From the NCBI RefSeq assembly GCF_001552135.1, contig NZ_BCQP01000047.1, forward strand, positions 23,672-87,671: DNA of 64,000 bases, read 5' to 3'. The notes below the pieces were generated by a model that saw nothing but the letters and a program-made list of their open reading frames with translations, had not been told where the DNA came from and ran no database searches. The translations under genes and the position numbers were made by a program. Positions 1 to 8,043 of the stretch are shown here, piece after piece. Source of the stretch: Actinomadura chibensis NBRC 106107 (GTDB taxonomy: Bacteria; Actinomycetota; Actinomycetes; Streptosporangiales; Streptosporangiaceae). Within the stretch, counting starts at the first letter, position 1; the number at the start of each line of letters is the position of its first letter.

Positions 1-733
1 TGAAGTCGGCGGCGAGCCGGCACCGGGCGGCGAGGTCGGCGCGGACGAGGCCGTCCAGCCGGGTCACGACCGTGCAGGGGGTGCGGCAGCGGGCCGCGCA
101 GTCGCCGAGCGCGGCGGCGACCTGGCTGTGCTGGCGGTCCAGGTAGGCGCGCCAGCCCGGCCCCGGCTCGCGCGACACGCGGAGCGTCCGCTCGCAGGCG
201 GCGCGCTCCGGACGGGTGTGGTCGCACATCCGCGGCTTCGCCGGGTCGAGGGGGACGCCGAACCGGCTGCCCTCCCCGTTCACCGCCGCGCCGATCCTGG
301 CCGGGTCGCCGGCGTGCCCGAGGACCGGCTCCCAGGCGAGCATCGGCAGGTACTCGCTGGCGATGTGCACGGCCGCGACCAGCGCCGCCATGTCCCGCCG
401 GTACCAGCGGACCGCGACGACCTCCAGCAGCAGCGAGTACGCGGGACGCAGGCTGGCGAGCGCCCCGCGCGGCCGCTCCCGCGCCGTCTGCGGCATCCGG
501 CTGGCCCGCGCCCGGTCGAGCAGGTCGGCGGGGACCTCGCCGACCGCCTCGGGCATGCCGAAGTCCTCGGCGTCGAGGTCGAGGACGCGCTGCCCGAACG
601 CGCAGAGCGCCGCGACCCGGGCGGCCCCGGCGGCCTTGCCGTCCGCCAGGGCGCCCTCGGCGATCAGGGCCTCCAGGTCGCCGAAGGCGTACCGGCGCGC
701 CAGCGCGGTCAGAACGTCCCGAGCCGTCTTCAC
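1..733 (-). CDS. Conserved-looking protein of unknown function (3' end outside window)
   Basis: I do not recognise this protein. The minus-strand frame is open from a GTG at 733, preceded by a strong purine-rich site (GGGGAGGGG), to the window edge, giving at least 244 residues with strongly GC-biased third positions. The visible part is mostly alpha-helical in character, without signal peptide or membrane segment. It has a Cys/His-containing stretch near residues 175-185 (MCDHTRPERAACE) and a later CAARCRTPC pattern that could bind metal. The plus-strand frames overlapping it are shadows. It is divergent from nothing in the window and lies upstream of, and in the same orientation as, pepN's downstream flank. 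No function is assigned. Confidence 0.6.
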   Translation of the reverse strand, partial: MKTARDVLTALARRYAFGDLEALIAEGALADGKAAGAARVAALCAFGQRVLDLDAEDFGMPEAVGEVPADLLDRARASRMPQTARERPRGALASLRPAYSLLLEVVAVRWYRRDMAALVAAVHIASEYLPMLAWEPVLGHAGDPARIGAAVNGEGSRFGVPLDPAKPRMCDHTRPERAACERTLRVSREPGPGWRAYLDRQHSQVAAALGDCAARCRTPCTVVTRLDGLVRADLAARCRLAADF

Positions 734-842
734 ATCGACCCCTCCCCGTGACCCCGGCGGTGCCGCCGTCCCCGTGACCATGTAACGATCGCACGGTCAC
801 GGGGCACCCGCACAGGGTCATCGAGGCCGGGTCAGGCCGGGG

Positions 843-3422
843 TCAGCCCGCGGCGGCGTCCTTCGCGCGGGCGCGCAGCGCGCGGGCCACCCCGTCGCGC
901 CCCTCCGACAGCAGCCGGGCGAGCGCGGGCGGCGGCTTCTCGTCGGCCAGGTACGCCTCGGTGCGGTCGATCGTGGACTGCTCGATCACGAGGAAGGGGT
1001 AGGCGGCCTCGGCGAACGTCTGGGACATGTCGCTGGTCCACTCCTTCCACACCCGTCCGACCTCGGCGAAGTACCGGTCGACGTAGGGGACGAGCAGCGC
1101 GGCCTGGTCGGGCTCGACGAACCCGCCGAGCGTCGCCCGGTACACCGCGTTCGGCAGGTCGCCGGACACGATCTTCTCCCACGCGGCGGACTTGGCCTCG
1201 GCGGACGGGATCGCGGCCGCGCACGCGGCGGCGTGCCGCTCGCCCGCGGCCGTCCGGTCGCGCTCGTGCTCGGCGTCGATCTCCGCCCGGCCCGCCCGCC
1301 CGGTGATGACGAGGCGGCGCAGCAGCGACCAGCGCAGGTCGGTGTCGACGGTGAGGCCGTCGAGGACCTGGGAGCCGTCCAGCAGGCCCTGGACGAACGC
1401 CAGGTGCTCGTCGGACACCGCCGACGCCGCGAACGCCTGCGTGTAGGCGAGCTGGAAGTCCGAGCCGGGCTCGGCGCGCCGGGCCAGCTCCGACAGGGTG
1501 TCGGCGAGCAGCGCGAGGCCCTCCTCGCGCCACCCCGGGTCGGCGTACTGCTGGACGGCCGTCCGCGCCTGCCGCAGCAGCGTCTGCGTGACCGAGATGT
1601 CGGTGACGCCGCTGACGCCCTTCGCGACCAGCCGGATGTAGTCGCGGGTCGCCATCTCGGCGTCGCGCGTCATGTCCCACGCCGCCGACCAGCACAGCGC
1701 CCGGGGGAGGCTCTCCCTGATCTCGCCGATGTGCTCGATCAGCGTCCGCCGCGAGTGCTCGTCCAGCCGGATCTTGGCGTAGGTGAGGTCGTCGTCGTTG
1801 ACCAGGACGAGGTCCGGCCGCTTGCGCCCGACGAGCTGCGGCACGTCGGTACGGGCGCCGACCACGTCCAGCTCGACGCGCTCGCGCCGGACGATGCCCT
1901 CGTCCGTCCGGTCGTAGAGCCCGATGGCGAGGCGGTGCGAGCGCAGCGTCGGGTAGTCGGCCTTCGCCTCCTGCAGGACGGTGAACGACGTGAAGTTCCC
2001 GTCGGCGTCGACCTCGTACTCGGGGCGCATGGTGTTGACCCCGGCGGTCTCCAGCCACTCCTTCGACCACGCGGCGAGGTCGCGACCGGACCTCTCCTCA
2101 AGCGCGCCCAGCAGGTCCGTCAGGACGGTGTTGCCCCACGCGTGCCGGTCGAAGTAGCCCCGCACCCCCTCCAGGAAGTTGTCGAGGCCGACGTACGCCA
2201 CGAGCTGCTTCAGCACGGACGCGCCCTTGGCGTAGGTGATCCCGTCGAAGTTCACCTCGACCGCGCGGATGTCGGGGATGTCGGCGGCGATCGGGTGCGT
2301 GGACGGGAGCTGGTCCTGCCGGTACGCCCACGCCTTCTCCAGGTTCGCGAACGTCGTCCACGAGCCCTTCCACTTGGTGGCCTCGGCCTGGCACAGGACG
2401 CTCATGTACGTGGCGAACGACTCGTTCAGCCATAGGTCGTCCCACCAGCGCATGGTGACGAGGTCGCCGAACCACATGTGGGCCATCTCGTGCAGGATCG
2501 TCTCGGCGCGGCGCTCGTACGCCGCGTCCGTGACCCTCGAACGGAAGACGTAATCCTCCAGGAAGGTCACCGCCCCCGCGTTCTCCATCGCGCCCGCGTT
2601 GAACTCGGGGACGAAGAGCTGGTCGTACTTGGCGAACGGGTACGGGCGGCCGAACACGCGCTCGAAGTAGGCGAAGCCCTGCCGGGTGACGTCGACGATC
2701 GCGTCCGCGTCGAGGTGCTCGGCGAGCGACGCCCGGCAGTACACGCCGAGCGGGATGGCGGTGCCGTCCGCGCGGCGGTACTCGTCCCGGACGACGTGGT
2801 ACGGCCCCGCGATGAGCGCCGTGATGTAGGTGGAGATCTTCGGCGTGGGCGCGAACCGCCACGTCCCGCCCTCGACCGACTCGCCGTCCTTCTGGGGGGA
2901 CGCCCCCCCAGACCCCCCGTGGGCCTTGGGGGCCTCGTTCGTCACGACCTCCCAGCCCTCCGGGGCCTTGACGGTCAGCTCGAAGGTCGCCTTGAGGTCG
3001 GGCTGGTCGAAGCAGGTGTACATCCGGTGCGCGTCGGCCGTCTCGAACTGCGTGTACAGGTAGACGCTGTCGTCGACCGGGTCCACGAACCGGTGCAGGC
3101 CCTCACCCGAGCGCGAGTAGGCGCAGTCGGCCACGACCCGGAGCTCGTTGTCCGCGGCGAGGCCGGGCAGCGGGACGCGGCCCTTCTCCGCGTCGTAGGA
3201 CGCCGGGTCCAGCGCGTTCCCGTTCAGCGTCACCTCCCGCACGACGGCGCCGTGCAGGTCGATGAACGTCGACGCGCCGGTCTCGGCGCTCGCGAACCGC
3301 ACCACCGTGGTGGAGCCGAACCGCTCACTGCCCGTCGTCAGGTCCAACTCGACCTCGTACGACTCGACGGCGAGCAGCCGGGCCCTGTCCCGCGCCTCGT
3401 CGCGCGTGAGGTTGCCTGCCAC
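843..3422 (-). CDS. pepN: Aminopeptidase N (M1 family zinc metallopeptidase)
   Basis: Cytoplasmic aminopeptidase that removes N-terminal residues from peptides. The 859-residue length is normal for actinobacterial PepN. Seen in the sequence: the substrate-anchoring GAMEN motif near residue 276, the zinc site HEMAH near 308 with the downstream glutamate in NESFAT near 331, and the C-terminal ERAP1-like helical domain. GTG at 3422 is preferred over the upstream ATG at 3470 because GAGGAG lies 5 nt before it and the protein then starts like family members (VAGNLTRDEARDRA). An out-of-frame ATG overlaps the GTG. A Gly/Ser-rich insert around residues 165-182 is encoded by a G/C palindrome (see findings). 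It is divergent from the nitroreductase gene. Confidence 0.95.
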   Translation of the reverse strand: MAGNLTRDEARDRARLLAVESYEVELDLTTGSERFGSTTVVRFASAETGASTFIDLHGAVVREVTLNGNALDPASYDAEKGRVPLPGLAADNELRVVADCAYSRSGEGLHRFVDPVDDSVYLYTQFETADAHRMYTCFDQPDLKATFELTVKAPEGWEVVTNEAPKAHGGSGGASPQKDGESVEGGTWRFAPTPKISTYITALIAGPYHVVRDEYRRADGTAIPLGVYCRASLAEHLDADAIVDVTRQGFAYFERVFGRPYPFAKYDQLFVPEFNAGAMENAGAVTFLEDYVFRSRVTDAAYERRAETILHEMAHMWFGDLVTMRWWDDLWLNESFATYMSVLCQAEATKWKGSWTTFANLEKAWAYRQDQLPSTHPIAADIPDIRAVEVNFDGITYAKGASVLKQLVAYVGLDNFLEGVRGYFDRHAWGNTVLTDLLGALEERSGRDLAAWSKEWLETAGVNTMRPEYEVDADGNFTSFTVLQEAKADYPTLRSHRLAIGLYDRTDEGIVRRERVELDVVGARTDVPQLVGRKRPDLVLVNDDDLTYAKIRLDEHSRRTLIEHIGEIRESLPRALCWSAAWDMTRDAEMATRDYIRLVAKGVSGVTDISVTQTLLRQARTAVQQYADPGWREEGLALLADTLSELARRAEPGSDFQLAYTQAFAASAVSDEHLAFVQGLLDGSQVLDGLTVDTDLRWSLLRRLVITGRAGRAEIDAEHERDRTAAGERHAAACAAAIPSAEAKSAAWEKIVSGDLPNAVYRATLGGFVEPDQAALLVPYVDRYFAEVGRVWKEWTSDMSQTFAEAAYPFLVIEQSTIDRTEAYLADEKPPPALARLLSEGRDGVARALRARAKDAAAG
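2891..2912. repeat. Short G/C palindrome inside the pepN coding sequence
   Basis: TCTGGGGGG and CCCCCCAGA form a 9-bp perfect inverted repeat with a 4-nt loop, followed by another C6 run. It lies in frame within pepN and encodes the low-complexity GGSGGAS segment. Hairpins of this kind are usually seen between actinomycete genes, so its place in a reading frame is unusual. Confidence 0.7.
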
Positions 3423-3522
3423 ATGAACTCCTCGGTCGGCTTTATCGTCTGGTGCCCCCATGTCTACCAACCGGACGGCGATACGGCCCGTCCCGCCACG
3501 GTCTTGGGGGCTTCGCGCGGCA

Positions 3523-3549
3523 GGGAATCAGGACGGGCGGCCCCCGGTT
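3523..3549 (+). promoter_or_regulatory. SigR/SigH-type oxidative-stress promoter
   Basis: GGGAAT at 3523-3528 is followed after exactly 18 nt by GTT at 3547-3549. This fits the thiol-stress sigma factor consensus GGAAT-N18-GTT of Streptomyces SigR and mycobacterial SigH. It would place transcription start near 3555, about 35 nt before the TTG start of the nitroreductase. The family member Rv2466c is a known SigH target, which supports the call. Confidence 0.75.
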
Positions 3550-3589
3550 GTCGCATTCACGTACCTGGTACAGGCCAAGGAGGCTGACG

Positions 3590-4201
3590 TTGACGACCGA
3601 CGCGCGCACGCCGGTGGACTTCTGGTTCGACCCCCTCTGCCCGTGGGCGTGGATCACGTCCCGCTGGATCCTGGAGGTGGAGCGGCAGCGCCCGATCGAC
3701 GTGCGCTGGCATGTGATGAGCCTCGCCGTCCTCAACGAGGACAAGGACGTCCCAGAGGACTACCGCCGCGGGCTCAAGGACGCGTGGAAGCCGGTGCGCG
3801 TCTGCATCGCCGCCGAGCAGAAGTACGGCTCCGAGGTGCTAGGACGCCTCTACACGGAGATGGGCACCCGCCGCCACCATGAGCGGCAGAAGTTCGACCG
3901 GGAGTTCCTGGAGGCGTCGCTGAGCGCGGCCGGGCTCGACCCGTCGCTCGCCGCCGCCGAGTCGACCGACTTCGACGAGGCGGTCCGCGCGTCGCACAAG
4001 GACGGCATCGACCGGGTCGGCCAGGAGGTCGGCACCCCGGTGATCGAGGTCGAGGGCCACGCGTTCTTCGGCCCGGTCGTCACCCCGATCCCGCGCGGCG
4101 AGGCGGCCGTCAAGCTCTTCGACGGCGTCCTCGCGGTCGCGTCGACCGACGGGTTCTTCGAGCTCAAGCGGACCCGCACCCGGGACCCGATCTTCGACTG
4201 A
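3590..4201 (+). CDS. Mycothiol-dependent nitroreductase, Rv2466c family (DsbA-like fold)
   Basis: Thioredoxin-fold oxidoreductase of 203 residues, nearly collinear with Mycobacterium tuberculosis Rv2466c, which uses mycothiol to reduce nitro compounds and resist oxidants. Seen: the DFWFDPLCPWAW active-site region, HVMSLAVLNE, the cis-Pro loop in GTPVIEV, AFFGPV and the C-terminal FFELKRTRT. The TTG start at 3590 is chosen because AAGGAGG lies 6 nt upstream and a SigR-type promoter lies in front; upstream in-frame starts would fall before that promoter. Unusual point: the second active-site cysteine of Rv2466c (CPWC) is alanine here (C17-P-W-A20), so it must work as a monothiol enzyme. Confidence 0.9.
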   Translation: MTTDARTPVDFWFDPLCPWAWITSRWILEVERQRPIDVRWHVMSLAVLNEDKDVPEDYRRGLKDAWKPVRVCIAAEQKYGSEVLGRLYTEMGTRRHHERQKFDREFLEASLSAAGLDPSLAAAESTDFDEAVRASHKDGIDRVGQEVGTPVIEVEGHAFFGPVVTPIPRGEAAVKLFDGVLAVASTDGFFELKRTRTRDPIFD

Positions 4202-4244
4202 CCGGGAGTCCCCGCCGGGGCGCCGGAGGGTGCCGCCACGGTCA

Positions 4245-4271
4245 GGTAGTTGCGACTTAGTTGCAACTACC
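4245..4271. promoter_or_regulatory. Predicted Nur box (nickel uptake regulator operator)
   Basis: GGTAGTTGC (4245-4253) and GCAACTACC (4263-4271) form a perfect 9-bp inverted repeat. Inside it TTGCGA-N5-TTGCAA (4250-4266) matches the published Streptomyces Nur box tTGCaa-N5-ttGCAA. It lies 52 bp upstream of the metal transporter operon start. This predicts nickel-dependent repression by a Fur-family protein and favours nickel over cobalt as substrate. Confidence 0.7.
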
Positions 4272-4323
4272 ACGGCGATGCCTTCAAACTGGTCCTATCG
4301 AAAACGGGTAGGGGCGGTGAAGC

Positions 4324-5037
4324 ATGCACGTACCGGACGGATTCATCGACGCGCCGGTGTCGGTCGCGGCCGGGGCGGTCGCGGTCGTCGGGGTGGGGAT
4401 CGCGCTGCGCGGCGCCAGGCGGGAGCTGGACGACCGCACGGCGCCGCTCGCCGGGCTGACCGCCGCGTTCGTGTTCGCCGCGCAGATGCTCAACTTCCCG
4501 GTCGCGTCCGGGACGAGCGGGCATCTGCTCGGCGGGACGCTCGCCGCGATCCTCGTCGGGCCCTACACGGGCATCCTGTGCGTGTCGGTCGTCCTGCTCA
4601 TGCAGGCGCTGCTGTTCGCCGACGGCGGCCTCACCGCGCTCGGCGTCAACATCACCACGATGGCGCTGGCCACGGTCGTCGTCGGGTACGGGCTGTTCCG
4701 GCTGCTGGTGCGCGTGCTGCCGAAGACGCGGGCCTCCGTCGCGGGGGCCTCGTTCGCCGCCGCCGTCGTCTCGGTGCCCGCCGCCGCCGTCATGTTCACG
4801 CTGATCTACGCCCTCGGCGGGACGGCGGACGTGTCGCTCGGCAAGGTCGCCGCCGCGATGATCGGCGTGCACGTGCTGATCGGCGTCGGCGAGGCCGTGA
4901 TCACCGCGGTGACGGTGTCGAGCGTGCTCGCCGTCCGGCCGGACCTCGTGCACGGGGCGCGCGGGCTGATCAGGCCGCTGGAGCTGCGCACCGCCGCCCG
5001 TCCCGCCGACGGACCGGCCGAGCCGTCGCGGGCCTGA
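4324..5037 (+). CDS. ECF metal transporter substrate-binding component, CbiM/NikM type
   Basis: Integral membrane S-component of an energy-coupling-factor transporter for Ni2+ or Co2+ (237 residues, several hydrophobic helices). The mature N-terminus MHVPDG is the diagnostic metal-chelating motif of CbiM/NikM proteins, in which the amino group, His2 and internal His residues hold the ion; SGHLLGG provides a further His. First gene of a four-gene operon M-N-Q-O. The upstream element fits a Nur operator, so nickel is the more likely ion; sequence alone cannot separate NikM from CbiM. No cobalamin riboswitch fits in the 122-bp upstream gap. Confidence 0.9.
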   Translation: MHVPDGFIDAPVSVAAGAVAVVGVGIALRGARRELDDRTAPLAGLTAAFVFAAQMLNFPVASGTSGHLLGGTLAAILVGPYTGILCVSVVLLMQALLFADGGLTALGVNITTMALATVVVGYGLFRLLVRVLPKTRASVAGASFAAAVVSVPAAAVMFTLIYALGGTADVSLGKVAAAMIGVHVLIGVGEAVITAVTVSSVLAVRPDLVHGARGLIRPLELRTAARPADGPAEPSRA

Positions 5038-5050
5038 GAGGAGCGATTCG

Positions 5051-5395
5051 ATGACCACCAAGAGGTTCTTCGCCGGGTTCCTGATCGTCTCGCTCATCCT
5101 CGCCGGGATCGTCAGCTACTACGCGAGCGGCGACCCGGACGGGCTGGAGAAGGTCGCGTCCGACAAGGGCATCTCCGCCAAGGAGAAGGACCACTCCCTC
5201 AAGGACTCGCCGCTCGGCGACTACGGCGTCAAGGGGATCGACGACGCGCGGCTGTCCGGCGGACTGTCCGGCGTGATCGGCGTCGGGGCCGTCCTGCTGG
5301 TCGGTGGGGGGCTGTTCTGGGCCGTCCGGCGGCGCGGCGCCGCCGCCGCTGCGGAGCAGGCTGAGGCCCCGGCCGAGCCGTCCCGGAAGGGCTGA
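5051..5395 (+). CDS. PDGLE-domain auxiliary protein, CbiN/NikN type
   Basis: Small membrane protein of 114 residues with one hydrophobic helix near the N-terminus (FFAGFLIVSLILAGIV), the family motif PDGLE near residue 32, an exposed loop, and a second helix near residues 72-92. Such proteins pair with CbiM/NikM and are needed for metal transport. It starts 13 bp after the M component, and its TGA overlaps the ATG of the Q component by one base (TGATG), indicating translational coupling. Confidence 0.9.
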   Translation: MTTKRFFAGFLIVSLILAGIVSYYASGDPDGLEKVASDKGISAKEKDHSLKDSPLGDYGVKGIDDARLSGGLSGVIGVGAVLLVGGGLFWAVRRRGAAAAAEQAEAPAEPSRKG

Positions 5396-6159
5396 TGGGC
5401 GCCGGGCACGCGCACCGGCTGTACGTGCCCGGCACGTCGCCGGTGCACCGCCTGCCGCCGCAGTGCAAGCTCGTCGCCGTCCTCGCGTTCGTGCTGCTGG
5501 TCGTCGCCACGCCCCGGGAACGGGTCTGGGCGTTCGGCGTGTACGCGGTGCTGCTGGCGGTCGTCGCCGCGACGGCCCGCGTCCCGTTCCGGACGGTCGC
5601 GCGCCGCGTCGTGATCGAGGTGCCGTTCGTCGCGTTCGCGTTCCTCATGCCGTTCGTCGCGAACGGGGACAAGATCAGCGTGCTGGGGCTGCGGCTCAGC
5701 GAGAGCGGCCTGTGGGGCGCCTGGAACATCCTCGCCAAGGGGACGCTCGGCGTCGTCGCGTCGATCCTGCTCGCCGCGACCACCGAGCCCCGGCTGCTGC
5801 TCCTCGGCATCGAGCGGCTGCGCATGCCGCAGCTCATCACGCAGATCGCGACGTTCATGCTGCGCTACGGCGACGTCGTCGCCGCCGAGCTCGGCCGGAT
5901 GAAGGTCGCGCGGGCGTCGCGCGGCTTCGAGGCCCGCGACGTCCGCGCCACGCGGGTGCTGGCGAAGTCGGTCGGCGCGCTGTTCCTGCGCTCGTACGAG
6001 CGGGGCGAGCGCGTCCACCTGGCCATGCTGAGCCGGGGTTACGACGGGCGGATGCCCGTCACGCACGACGTCGGCGCGTCCGCCGCCCAGTGGACGGCCG
6101 CCGCCGCGCTGCCCCTCGCCGCCGCCCTCGTGACGCTGGCTGCTTGGATGGTGCCATGA
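5395..6159 (+). CDS. cbiQ: ECF transporter transmembrane (T) component, CbiQ/NikQ
   Basis: Integral membrane coupling protein of 254 residues with about five to six hydrophobic helices. It links the metal-binding component to the ATPase. The conserved ARG-type coupling motif is visible (VARASRGFEARD near residues 170-180, with a second Arg-rich element AMLSRGYDGRMP near 210-220). It is translationally coupled on both sides: one base overlap with the N component and a four-base ATGA overlap with the ATPase gene. In view of the predicted Nur box it may be better named nikQ. Confidence 0.9.
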   Translation: MGAGHAHRLYVPGTSPVHRLPPQCKLVAVLAFVLLVVATPRERVWAFGVYAVLLAVVAATARVPFRTVARRVVIEVPFVAFAFLMPFVANGDKISVLGLRLSESGLWGAWNILAKGTLGVVASILLAATTEPRLLLLGIERLRMPQLITQIATFMLRYGDVVAAELGRMKVARASRGFEARDVRATRVLAKSVGALFLRSYERGERVHLAMLSRGYDGRMPVTHDVGASAAQWTAAAALPLAAALVTLAAWMVP

Positions 6160-6920
6160 CCGCGCAAGCGCCGCCGTCGCTGGAGGTGACGGGCCTCGCC
6201 TACGCCTATCCCGACGGCACGCAGGCGCTCTACGGCGTCGACCTGACGATCGGGCGCGGCGAGCGCGTCGCCCTCCTCGGGCCGAACGGGGCCGGGAAGA
6301 CGACGCTCGTCCTGCACCTGAACGGCATCCTGCACGGCGGCCTCGGCGCGGTGCGGGTCGGCGGGCTGCCCGTCGACGCCAAGGACAAGAAGACGCTGCG
6401 GGAGATCCGCCGCCGCGTCGGCATCGTCTTCCAGGACCCCGACGACCAGCTCTTCATGCCGACCGTCCGCGAGGACGTCGGGTTCGGCCCCGCGAACCTC
6501 GGCCTGCGCGGCGCCGAGCTGGACCGCCGGGTCCGGGACGCGCTGACCCGCGTCGGCATGCTGGACGTCGCCGACCGCCCGCCGCAGCACCTGTCGTTCG
6601 GGCAGCGCCGCCGCGTCGCCGTCGCGACCGTCCTCGCGATGGAGCCGGAGATCCTCGTGCTGGACGAGCCGTCCTCCAACCTCGACCCGGCGAGCCGCCG
6701 CGAGCTCGCCGAGATCCTCCTCGGCCTGGACGTGACCGTCCTCATGGTCACGCACGACCTGCCCTACGCGGCCGAGCTGTGCCCGCGCTCGGTCATCCTG
6801 TCCGGCGGCGTCATCGCCGCGGACCGTCCGACCCGGGACCTGCTGACCGACGCCGACCTGCTCGCCGCGCACCGGCTGGAGCTGCCGTTCGGCTTCGACC
6901 CGGCGGCCGCCGTCCGCTGA
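6156..6920 (+). CDS. cbiO: ECF transporter ATP-binding protein, CbiO/NikO
   Basis: Peripheral ATPase (254 residues) that powers the metal transporter. Walker A GPNGAGKTT near residue 43, Q-loop FQDPDDQLF near 90, signature LSFGQRRR near 146, Walker B ILVLDEPSSNLDP near 166 and the switch His in VTHD near 200 are all present. The D-D-Q-L-F Q-loop is typical of ECF ATPases. Only one ATPase is encoded, so it presumably acts as a homodimer. Its stop is 19 bp from the convergent stop of the beta-propeller gene. Confidence 0.95.
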   Translation: MTAQAPPSLEVTGLAYAYPDGTQALYGVDLTIGRGERVALLGPNGAGKTTLVLHLNGILHGGLGAVRVGGLPVDAKDKKTLREIRRRVGIVFQDPDDQLFMPTVREDVGFGPANLGLRGAELDRRVRDALTRVGMLDVADRPPQHLSFGQRRRVAVATVLAMEPEILVLDEPSSNLDPASRRELAEILLGLDVTVLMVTHDLPYAAELCPRSVILSGGVIAADRPTRDLLTDADLLAAHRLELPFGFDPAAAVR

Positions 6921-6939
6921 TCCCGGGGGACGGCCGCGA

Positions 6940-8043
6940 TCAGCAGACGATCTCCCTGTTCAGGACGTTCCCCGTGTCGTGGACGGCCACGGCGCGCCCG
7001 CTCCGCAGATCGAGCCACTCCAGCGCGGTACCGGTCCCGAGCAGCAGGTGGCGGCCGTCGGCGGAGCGGCAGGAGAGGGTGAACGCCGCCCGCTCCAGCA
7101 CCGTGCCGGTGACCGCGCCGGTGGCGGGGGACACCTCCACGAGCCTGGCGCGCGACGCCCGCGCGGACTCCACGAGGAGGCTCCGCCCGTCCGACCGCAG
7201 CCACAGGTTCCGCACCTCGTCCAGCGGGCCGGGGACGGGCACGGCGGGACGGCCCCAGGAGGCCGTGTCCCCGGGGAGCGTGCCGGTGTCCAGCACCCGG
7301 ACGCCGTCGCCGCGGGGCGAGGAGAACCAGGCGAGGGCCAGTCGGCGGCCGTCCGCGCTCAAGGACAGGTACTCGGCGTACCCCGTCAGGTCCCAGGCCC
7401 TGCGGTGCCCGCTCGCGACCTTCTGCACCGTCAGGGCGACGCCCGGACGGTCCGGCCCCTTGCCCGCGTCGACCGTGAACGCGAGGGTGCCGCCGTCGGC
7501 GGAGGCGGTCAGGCGCCCGACGGACCCGCCGGGGAGGTCGCCGCCGGGCAGCGGGTCGAGCGCGACGGTGCGGCCCCGGTCGTCGACGCGCAGGCGGTAC
7601 AGGCGGTCCGGCCCGTCCGCGCCGTCCTCGGGGGTGCCGAGCAGGAAGAAGGTCCGGTTGCCCGCGGTGCCCGCCGCCGCCGACCAGCGGCCCACGCCGC
7701 GCGGGGTGGACACCTCCTGCAGCGAGCGTCCCGTGGACGGGTCGATGATCCGGGCCCGGTCGTGGACGTTCGGACCCTCGGAGGGGGGCAGCGCGAGCAG
7801 GTAGCGCGTCGCCGCCGAGACGGGGCGCGTGTCCGGCGCCTCGCCGCGTCGCCCGGTGACCAGCACGGCGCCGGCCACGACCATGGCGACCATGAGCACG
7901 GCGGCGACCGGCGCCCAGGTGCGGGCCGTCCTGCGGCGGGACGGCGCGGCCTCCGGCGTCGACAGCGGTCTGAGGTCCTCCGGCCGCACCGTCGCGGCCG
8001 CGGCGTCCAGCGCCCGCCCGAGCCGTTCCTCGATCTCGTTCAC
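6940..8043 (-). CDS. Membrane-anchored beta-propeller protein, probable sigma-factor partner
   Basis: Protein of 367 residues with a cytoplasmic N-terminal segment of about 50 residues, one membrane helix (WAPVAAVLMVAMVVAGAVLV) and a large extracytoplasmic domain whose repeated patterns (SADGGTLAFTVD, SADGRRLALAW, SADGRHLLLGTG) look like TolB/WD40-type blades. It starts with GTG overlapping the sigma-factor stop by four bases (GTGA), so the two are co-translated. By position and topology it may control the sigma factor, but it lacks a recognisable zinc anti-sigma motif. No enzymatic function is visible. Confidence 0.8.
   Translation of the reverse strand: MNEIEERLGRALDAAAATVRPEDLRPLSTPEAAPSRRRTARTWAPVAAVLMVAMVVAGAVLVTGRRGEAPDTRPVSAATRYLLALPPSEGPNVHDRARIIDPSTGRSLQEVSTPRGVGRWSAAAGTAGNRTFFLLGTPEDGADGPDRLYRLRVDDRGRTVALDPLPGGDLPGGSVGRLTASADGGTLAFTVDAGKGPDRPGVALTVQKVASGHRRAWDLTGYAEYLSLSADGRRLALAWFSSPRGDGVRVLDTGTLPGDTASWGRPAVPVPGPLDEVRNLWLRSDGRSLLVESARASRARLVEVSPATGAVTGTVLERAAFTLSCRSADGRHLLLGTGTALEWLDLRSGRAVAVHDTGNVLNREIVC

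Noticed and set aside
128..785. Two long plus-strand open frames over the first 0.8 kb
   Set aside because: Arg/Pro/Ala-rich shadow translations with no domain character; the minus frame has the proper start signal and codon bias.
4202..4323. Cobalamin riboswitch upstream of the CbiM-like gene
   Set aside because: The gap is only 122 bp, no B12-box-like sequence was seen, and a Nur-type dyad fills the promoter.
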